Assembly (NCBI GenBank): GCA_044238875.1
Contig: JBIICM010000021.1
Coordinates: forward strand, 1-20,638
Length of the DNA: 20,638 nucleotides
Source of the DNA: JAIBAI01 sp044238875
GTDB lineage: Bacteria > Bacteroidota > Bacteroidia > M30B66
Direction: 5' to 3'
The notes beneath the pieces were generated by a model. That model saw only the letters and a list, made by a program, of their open reading frames with translations. It was not told the origin of the DNA and searched no databases. A program made the position numbers and the translations under genes. This document shows, one piece after another, positions 15,820 to 20,638 of the stretch (position 1 is its first letter; every line of letters starts with the position of its first letter).

Positions 15820-16230
15820 TTAAAGAATCTTACCAGCCTGTTGATCGTCAAAAAGTAATATTTGCTTGGTTATTTTTTTTGTAGGGCCTACTGAAAAACA
15901 CTCAATGAATTTAATTTAAGTAGTTTAATAACCGTTTGAGACGATTTAAATGCAAGGCTTTTAGGGCTGTTTGTTTAATTCCTGTGCAGATGACCTTTTA
16001 AAATCTTAATCATTTCGTTAGCCAGAAATACACCATCTGCTTCGTTGCCCGCGGCTCGCAGTATTCAATATACAGCTTCGCCTTGTCGCCTCGCATCTGG
16101 CGATGCTGCTGCGCGATCTGGCTTTTTCAGCAGGCCCTATGTAATAGTAGGCAAGAGACAGCAAATCAGATTTTTCCTGCTCAGTTCGAGCTGTTCCGAT
16201 ATGCCGAAGGATTACTGTTTTCAATTTTAT
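15820..16230 (-). pseudogene. Decayed IS4/IS1634-like transposase fragment
   Basis: On the minus strand, 16230 to 16140 encodes IKLKTVILRHIGTARTEQEK followed by SDLLSLAYYYI. This resembles the segment near the N-terminus of IS1634/IS4-type transposases ("KHIGTA...E...L...A..YI"). The reading stops at the MITE-like element. If the element and one TA are removed, the frame resumes as QKNNQANITFDDQQAG after one or two frameshifts in the A/T runs, then meets a stop at 15820. The true N-terminus and the DDE catalytic part are missing. Identification rests on a short motif and is tentative. Confidence 0.4.
15882..16139. mobile_element. 258-bp MITE-like element with 17-bp terminal inverted repeats
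   Basis: The left end TAGGGCCTACTGAAAAA (15882-15898) and the right end TTTTTCAGCAGGCCCTA (16123-16139) are inverted copies matching at 16 of 17 bases. Both ends are flanked by TA. If TA is the duplicated target, the element proper is 15884-16137. The interior has no open reading frame of note; its right half is GC-rich and its left half AT-rich. It lies inside the transposase remnant. The size, ends and lack of coding capacity fit a non-autonomous miniature element, or an internally deleted insertion sequence. Confidence 0.65.
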
Positions 16231-16319
16231 CGCCGTGTGCCAAACAACATCACTACCTTATTGCTTTTTTGAAGCTTAAGCATCTTATTTTCAAGTACTC
16301 GATGAATTATGGTCTGCAT
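16227..16319 (-). pseudogene. Truncated AAA (DUF4143-type) ATPase start
   Basis: A 30-codon minus-strand frame starts at ATG (complement of 16317-16319). It reads MQTIIHRVLENKMLKLQKSN, then KVVMLFGTRR and a stop. This matches the N-terminus of AAA_14/DUF4143 ATPases, where the next residues would complete the Walker A motif (G-x-R-x-x-GKT). The gene breaks exactly before GKT, where the sequence changes to transposase-like coding. This is a 5' remnant of an ATPase gene cut by insertion or deletion. Confidence 0.45.
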
Positions 16320-16337
16320 ATTCGTTTTTTCTATTCT

Positions 16338-16389
16338 CTAAATTACGCGATATTTAGTTATTGCAATAGCAATATTTCGCCGAATTTAG
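16338..16389. repeat. 52-bp imperfect palindrome upstream of the ATPase remnant
   Basis: The segment begins CTAAATT, ends AATTTAG, and is centred on a perfect palindrome TATTGCAATA (16359-16368). Twenty of 26 positions in each half pair with the other. It lies 18 bases upstream of the truncated ATPase start, in the place of its promoter. The arms contain GCGATATTTAG and CGCCGAATTTAG-like blocks. An operator for the former ATPase gene is the simplest reading. Confidence 0.55.
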
Positions 16390-16640
16390 CGATTAATGGT
16401 TGGGGCACCCAAAAAAGCGGAACCAACGAGACGCCTTTATCTTTTGAAAATTAGATCTTTAGCTGTTTCATTCAGATTAATACCGCAGCCGGCTATCCCT
16501 AAACCCTTATCCCCCCATTCCGGAAATAATTGACCCCTTAATCCGATAACTTCCCCTCCGGTCGGCCCGTAAGCGCCAGAATAACAGTGTTTTGATATTA
16601 ATTAGTAGTACTGAACATCAACTGCCTGAAGAAGAAGGCT

Positions 16641-16648
16641 TATATTTG
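16641..16648 (+). promoter_or_regulatory. -7 promoter box of the deoxyhypusine-synthase-like gene
   Basis: TATATTTG is an exact TAnnTTTG match, 22 bases before the ATG at 16671, a normal leader distance. No convincing -33 TTG is seen at the usual spacing. Confidence 0.45.
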
Positions 16649-16670
16649 CTGACAACATTAAATTACAATC

Positions 16671-17645
16671 ATGAGTAAAGGCCCTGTTTCGCAATTCATT
16701 GAAAAGCATTATCTGCATTTTAACGCAGCGGCGCTTGTGGATGCTGCCAAAGGTTATGAAGCGCATCTTACTGCCGGCGGTAAAATGATGATTACCCTGG
16801 CGGGGGCCATGAGTACCGCTGAGCTGGGCAAATCGCTGGCTGAGATCATCAGGCAGGGTAAGGTTGACATTATTTCTTGCACAGGCGCCAACCTTGAAGA
16901 AGACATCATGAACCTTGTGGCGCACAGCCATTACAAACGGGTGCCGCATTACCGTGACCTGAGTCCGCAGGATGAGTGGGACCTGCTTGAAAACGGCTTT
17001 AACAGGGTAACCGATACGTGTATTCCGGAGGAGGAAGCGTTCAGGCGCATTCAGCAGCATATCTACAAACAGTGGAAAGGTGCACAGGACGCTGGAGAGC
17101 GATATTTCCCGCATGAGTACATGTATAAAATGCTGCTTTCAGGTGAAATGCAGCAGTATTATGAAATTGACCCGAAAGACTCCTGGATGATTGCTGCCGC
17201 CGAACGTAATCTCCCGATTATTGTACCGGGCTGGGAAGACTCAACCATGGGAAATATTTTTGCCTCCTATGTAATCAAAGGCGAGTTGAATGCCTCTACC
17301 ATGAAGTCGGGCATAGAATACATGGTTTGGCTGTCAGACTGGTACAGAAAAAATTCTGCCGGTAAGGGCGTCGGGTTTTTCCAGATTGGCGGCGGCATTG
17401 CCGGTGACTTCCCGATTTGTGTTGTGCCGATGATGTACCAGGATCTTGAATGGCATGATGTGCCTTTCTGGTCATATTTCTGTCAGATTTCAGATTCAAC
17501 CACCTCTTACGGATCGTATTCGGGAGCTGTGCCAAATGAGAAAATTACATGGGGCAAACTGGATATCAATACCCCCAAATACATCGTTGAATCAGACGCT
17601 ACCATTGTTGCTCCGCTGATATTTGCCTGGTTGCTCGGCTGGTAA
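16671..17645 (+). CDS. Deoxyhypusine-synthase-family protein
   Basis: This 324-residue cytoplasmic enzyme has the deoxyhypusine synthase (DHS) fold. Visible motifs are LAGAMSTAELGKSLAEII, CTGANLEEDIMN, PIIVPGWEDSTMGN (an NAD/substrate region) and the C-terminal SYSGAVPNEKITWGKLDI. Lys296 of WGK corresponds to the catalytic lysine (human Lys329) that carries the aminobutyl intermediate. DHS transfers aminobutyl from spermidine to eIF5A, a protein bacteria lack. Bacterial members must therefore use another acceptor, plausibly a free diamine to give homospermidine, a polyamine common in Bacteroidota. That assignment is inference. It is full length with intact catalytic Lys. It is monocistronic, with its stop four bases from the stop of the convergent transporter gene. 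Confidence 0.92.
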   Translation: MSKGPVSQFIEKHYLHFNAAALVDAAKGYEAHLTAGGKMMITLAGAMSTAELGKSLAEIIRQGKVDIISCTGANLEEDIMNLVAHSHYKRVPHYRDLSPQDEWDLLENGFNRVTDTCIPEEEAFRRIQQHIYKQWKGAQDAGERYFPHEYMYKMLLSGEMQQYYEIDPKDSWMIAAAERNLPIIVPGWEDSTMGNIFASYVIKGELNASTMKSGIEYMVWLSDWYRKNSAGKGVGFFQIGGGIAGDFPICVVPMMYQDLEWHDVPFWSYFCQISDSTTSYGSYSGAVPNEKITWGKLDINTPKYIVESDATIVAPLIFAWLLGW

Positions 17646-17649
17646 ACGC

Positions 17650-18924
17650 TCAGTTTGCCAGCGTGTAATACAAAAGAAAAAATGAGCTGCTGATCATCAG
17701 CAGCAGGGTGATTCCACCGACCAGATTTGACTTTAATCCGTTGGTATATTGCTGCATCACTGTTGGTTTGTTGCACATATGCAGAATAAGACCAATAAGC
17801 ACCGGTGCTGTTATTCCGTATAAAACGGCAGTGTAAATCAGTGCCTGAATGGGGCTGATGCCGAAAAGGTTGATAGATAATCCGGTAAGCAATGAGATAA
17901 TCATGGTAACATAAAACCCTTTGGCCTGATGAAATTTCTTGTTCAACCCTTCTGTCCAGCCAAATGTTTCTGACATCATGTAACTAAGAGCGCCAGAAAG
18001 AACCGGTATCGCCAGAAAACCTGTTCCGATTACCCCAACGGCAAACAATACATAGGCAAGGTTTCCGGCAAGTGGTTTAAGCGCACGGGCAGCATCATCC
18101 ACCGTTTGAATATTGGTTACCCCCTGTGTGTTCAATACAGCCGCCGCAGAAAGTATGATGAAGAAAAACACAAGATTGGTAAAAAACATGCCCCCTTTCA
18201 CATCGCTTTTCATTTCGCTGATGATCTGCTTGTCAACAATCAGCCGCCGGTCAACTTTTTCTTCAACCTCCATGCTGGCCTGCCAGAAAAACAGGTAAGG
18301 CGAAATGGTGGTTCCGAGTATGGCCACCAGCATAAACAAATAATCACGGCTGATCTCGATGCCGGGGATAAACATGCTTTTTAATACTTCAGGCCAGTTA
18401 ACACCACCGGCGACAAATGGTATGAGAATATACGATAATAGCGAAATGCATAGCCATTTGAGTACCATGGCGATTTTATTGTAATTCCAGAAAATAAACG
18501 AATACATCATGATGCCGGTAAACAATACCGAAAACAAATAATCAGGGATCTGCGGAAAAAGCATATTGCCCACAGCACCCATGCCGGCAATATTTGCACC
18601 GATGTTCAGCATGATGGTGGGCGCACTTAAAGCAACGATCAGATATAAAATCCAGGCAGGATAGTGTTTTCGGATATTTGCAGTTAGACCTTCGCCGGTA
18701 ACAAGACCTATGCGGGCGCACATCTCCTGAATGTTTACCATGAGCGGATAGGTGAACAAGGCTGTCCAGAGCAGTTGTGTGCCATATTGTGCTCCGGCCT
18801 GTGAGTAGGTTGTTATGCCTGAGGGGTCGTCATCACTTGCGCCTGTTACCAGCCCCGGTCCGAGCTTTTTCCATGCCTTGTGTAACCTGAGAAATAATTT
18901 CCTGCCTGATTCAATGCCTAACAT
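17650..18924 (-). CDS. NRAMP (SLC11)-related divalent metal transporter with altered metal site
   Basis: This 424-residue inner-membrane protein has about 11 hydrophobic segments and the NRAMP opening (LGPGLVTGASDDDPSGITTY, then SQAGAQYG). In canonical NRAMP transporters TM1 carries DPGN and TM6 carries A-T-V-M-P-H. Here TM1 has DPSG (residues 33-36) and TM6 has TTISPY (205-210). The TM1 Asn and the TM6 Met, both metal ligands, are replaced by Gly36 and Ser208. Mn2+/Fe2+ selectivity is therefore unlikely to be standard; Mg2+ or another ion, as in NRAMP-related Mg2+ transporters, is possible. It is the last gene of an operon after tatD and the asparaginase gene; its ATG starts one base after the asparaginase stop. 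Confidence 0.9.
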   Translation of the reverse strand: MLGIESGRKLFLRLHKAWKKLGPGLVTGASDDDPSGITTYSQAGAQYGTQLLWTALFTYPLMVNIQEMCARIGLVTGEGLTANIRKHYPAWILYLIVALSAPTIMLNIGANIAGMGAVGNMLFPQIPDYLFSVLFTGIMMYSFIFWNYNKIAMVLKWLCISLLSYILIPFVAGGVNWPEVLKSMFIPGIEISRDYLFMLVAILGTTISPYLFFWQASMEVEEKVDRRLIVDKQIISEMKSDVKGGMFFTNLVFFFIILSAAAVLNTQGVTNIQTVDDAARALKPLAGNLAYVLFAVGVIGTGFLAIPVLSGALSYMMSETFGWTEGLNKKFHQAKGFYVTMIISLLTGLSINLFGISPIQALIYTAVLYGITAPVLIGLILHMCNKPTVMQQYTNGLKSNLVGGITLLLMISSSFFLLYYTLAN

Positions 18925-18925
18925 T

Positions 18926-19969
18926 TCAGGTCCATTCGTATAAGGTCATTTCCTCCTTCAGCGGAATGCAAAAGCGCTGTTTTACCTCTTCAGTATCCGA
19001 ATAGTTACCCAGCAAAAACATCAGCTTTGTGAGGGCCGCTTCGGTGGTAATATCATGTCCGCTCAACACTCCGATTGACTGCAGCCTTTCGCTGGTTTTA
19101 TATTTACCCTGAAAAACTGCACCTGAGGTGCATTGGGTAACATTAACAATGATGATATTGCTGCGGATGGCCTGATCGAGCAGATCAATGAACCAGTCAT
19201 CAGTTGGCGCATTGCCTGAGCCGAAAGTTTCCATCACCACCGCTTTGAGCTGATCTGTTTCAAGAATACCTTTCAAATAGGCCGGTGTCATGCCCGGAAA
19301 AATTTTCAGAATGGCAATATCGGTATTCAACTGCTTGTGGAACCGGGTAGGTTTGCCGTTATAAATTCTCAGGATATTGTCATTGAAAATGATCTGTACA
19401 CCGGCTTCCGCAAGCGACGCATAATTTGCGCTTGTGAAGGCATTAAAATTCGAAGAACTGAATTTGGTGGTGCGGTTTCCCTTTAAGAGGTGGTATTCAA
19501 AATAAATGCATACTTCAGAAACCTTTGAGCGACCCGATTCTTTCATCGCCGCAATTTCAAGCGCAGTGATGAAATTCTCTCTTGCATCGGTGCGCAGTAC
19601 ACCAATGGGTAACTGCGATCCGGTGAAGATGACCGGTTTTGAAAGATTCTCAATCATAAAACTCACGGCAGAGGCTGAGAAGGCCATGGTATCAGAGCCA
19701 TGCAATACAACAAAGCCATCATATTGCTCATAATGCTGCTCAATAACCTCCACCATCTGAATCCAGTGGGCCGGTTGAATGTTTGAGGAGTCAATGGTCT
19801 GATCAAAGGTGTGGATATCAATCTGAATATCCAGCCGGCTGATCTCAGGGATATTCGACAGCAGCCGTTCAAAATTAACAGGCATCAGCGAGCCGTTGGC
19901 TGCATCCTTCACCATACCGATGGTTCCGCCTGTATAAATCACCAGTACCGAAGCAGGTTTACGCGCCAT
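18926..19969 (-). CDS. ansA: Type I (cytoplasmic) L-asparaginase
   Basis: This 347-residue enzyme hydrolyses asparagine to aspartate and ammonia. The first catalytic triad Thr is in VIYTGGTIGM near the N-terminus, and the second motif VVLHGSDTMAFSASA carries the Thr-Asp pair. RTDARENFITAL and the C-terminal domain (METFGSGNAPT, TQCTSGAVFQGKY) complete the family pattern. There is no signal peptide, so it is cytoplasmic. I chose the ATG at 19969 (MARKPASVLVIYTGG), the usual family start; an in-frame ATG at 19990 would add seven residues and deepen the overlap with tatD. The start overlaps the tatD stop by 11 bases, and the stop lies one base before the transporter ATG, so the three genes form one operon. 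Confidence 0.93.
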   Translation of the reverse strand: MARKPASVLVIYTGGTIGMVKDAANGSLMPVNFERLLSNIPEISRLDIQIDIHTFDQTIDSSNIQPAHWIQMVEVIEQHYEQYDGFVVLHGSDTMAFSASAVSFMIENLSKPVIFTGSQLPIGVLRTDARENFITALEIAAMKESGRSKVSEVCIYFEYHLLKGNRTTKFSSSNFNAFTSANYASLAEAGVQIIFNDNILRIYNGKPTRFHKQLNTDIAILKIFPGMTPAYLKGILETDQLKAVVMETFGSGNAPTDDWFIDLLDQAIRSNIIIVNVTQCTSGAVFQGKYKTSERLQSIGVLSGHDITTEAALTKLMFLLGNYSDTEEVKQRFCIPLKEEMTLYEWT

Positions 19970-20638
19970 GTTTAAAAAGTTTTTTTGCATTATCGGTAGT
20001 AAGAGCGGCTATTTCGGTTGCTCCGGTCTGGTAAATTTCAGCGATGCGGTCACAGATTATTTTCAGGTAAGAGGGCTCATTTCGCTTTCCCCTGAAGGGA
20101 ACCGGTGCCAGATAGGGCGCATCAGTTTCAAGCACCAGCCACAACGGATCTATTTGTTTCAAAATTTCGGGCAAATGACTTGTCTTAAAAGTAACCACTC
20201 CGCCAATACCCAGGTAAAAACCCATTTCAGTAATCAGTTGCGCCTCTTCAGCCGAACCGGAAAAGCAATGGAATACCCCGCTTAATCCTTTAGCGGCATA
20301 GGGTTTTATCACCTCAATACACTCGGCTGTGGCCTCCCGGCTGTGCAGTGAAACAGGCAATCCAAATTCAAGGGCCCATTCACACTGAATCTTCAGCGCT
20401 TCTGTCTGAATATCGGCCGTAGATTTATCCCAGTAAAGGTCAAGGCCAATTTCGCCTACTGCTGCATAGTTTCCACGCTTTAAAAAATGATAGGCGGTTT
20501 CAAGCAGATGAGACCAGGTATCTGGTTTTATTGAGCAGGGATGAATACCCATCATCGGAAAACACACTTCAGGGTAGCTTTCGGCCAGAGAATGAAGGGC
20601 ATCGATGCTCGTATCATCAATGTTGGGCAAATACATTT
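19959..20638 (-). CDS. tatD: TatD-family metal-dependent hydrolase, N-terminus cut by window edge
   Basis: About 226 codons of a TatD protein remain; the first ~35 residues with the HxHxD metal motif lie beyond the right edge. The window begins within the family segment YLPNIDDTSIDALHSLAESY. The later metal and catalytic residues are present: Glu in AAVGEIGLDLYW, His in PVSLHSREA, His in VFHCFSGS and Asp in LETDAPYLAPVPFRG. TatD proteins are deoxyribonucleases/3'-5' exonucleases with DNA-repair or DNA-degradation roles, although natural substrates are debated. Its apparent ATG at the edge is internal, not the true start. It is the first visible gene of the tatD-asparaginase-transporter operon. 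Confidence 0.93.
   Translation of the reverse strand, partial: MYLPNIDDTSIDALHSLAESYPEVCFPMMGIHPCSIKPDTWSHLLETAYHFLKRGNYAAVGEIGLDLYWDKSTADIQTEALKIQCEWALEFGLPVSLHSREATAECIEVIKPYAAKGLSGVFHCFSGSAEEAQLITEMGFYLGIGGVVTFKTSHLPEILKQIDPLWLVLETDAPYLAPVPFRGKRNEPSYLKIICDRIAEIYQTGATEIAALTTDNAKKLFKHGA

Larger units (their letters stand above)
15613..16670. other. Gene-poor scar region with decayed mobile DNA
   Basis: This stretch of about 1.06 kb has no intact gene. From left to right it holds: 15613-15819, nothing I can name; 15820-16230, minus-strand traces of a transposase; within that, a 258-bp element with terminal inverted repeats (15882-16139); 16227-16319, a truncated ATPase start; 16338-16389, a large imperfect palindrome; 16390-16640, nothing recognisable; and a promoter box for the next gene (16641-16648). 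Short open frames on both strands here are interrupted by, or read through, these elements and are not genes. Confidence 0.7.

Noticed and set aside
16083..16454. Plus-strand 123-residue open frame in the gene-poor region
   Set aside because: It reads across the MITE end, the transposase and ATPase remnants and the palindrome on the wrong strand; the translation is not protein-like.
1..20638. CRISPR arrays, tRNA or rRNA genes
   Set aside because: Reading by eye found no regularly spaced direct repeats and no rRNA-like or tRNA-like segments.

Overview
The window looks like a chromosomal segment of a Bacteroidota bacterium. The signs are two proteins with C-terminal type IX secretion (T9SS type A) sorting domains, a TonB-dependent receptor paired with a DUF5689-type lipoprotein, a TolB-like/PD40 surface protein, and several near or exact copies of the Bacteroidota -7 promoter box TAnnTTTG. 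Codon use and gene order look vertical and ordinary over most of the window. I saw no tRNA, rRNA, CRISPR array or intact mobile element. The order or family cannot be fixed from the sequence alone.

Layout: (1) 1-407, minus strand: the N-terminus of a PD40/TolB-like secreted protein that runs off the left edge. (2) 541-1058: a RelE/YoeB-type toxin-antitoxin pair with its own promoter. (3) 1130-3983: a metallo-beta-lactamase-fold hydrolase, then the large subunit of methylmalonyl-CoA mutase without a small subunit next to it. (4) 4093-5016: a self-cleaving (LexA/CI-like) XRE-S24 regulator with candidate operators and a bidirectional terminator. (5) 5034-13134: the most interesting block. A minus-strand operon encodes a TonB-dependent receptor, a DUF5689 lipoprotein and an OB-fold T9SS protein. 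A divergent gene encodes a secreted endonuclease/exonuclease/phosphatase, and a convergent gene encodes a secreted T9SS phospholipase-D-family protein with two HKD motifs. Together these look like an outer-membrane system that cuts and imports an extracellular phosphodiester substrate, possibly nucleic acid. (6) 13250-15612: a WYL-domain regulator translationally coupled to a small beta-sandwich protein, divergent from a UVR-motif mini-protein and an unknown protein. (7) 15613-16670: a gene-poor scar holding a truncated AAA ATPase start with a large palindrome upstream, a decayed transposase, and a 258-bp MITE-like element with 17-bp terminal inverted repeats. (8) 16671-17645: a deoxyhypusine-synthase-family enzyme. 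(9) 17650-20638, minus strand: an operon of TatD hydrolase (cut by the right edge), type I asparaginase and an NRAMP-related transporter with altered metal-binding motifs.

Functionally, most genes are independent housekeeping units (propionate/methylmalonyl metabolism, polyamine-type chemistry, asparagine breakdown, metal transport). The coherent multi-gene story is the receptor/lipoprotein/phosphodiesterase block. The 15.6-16.7 kb region is where genome rearrangement is visible.
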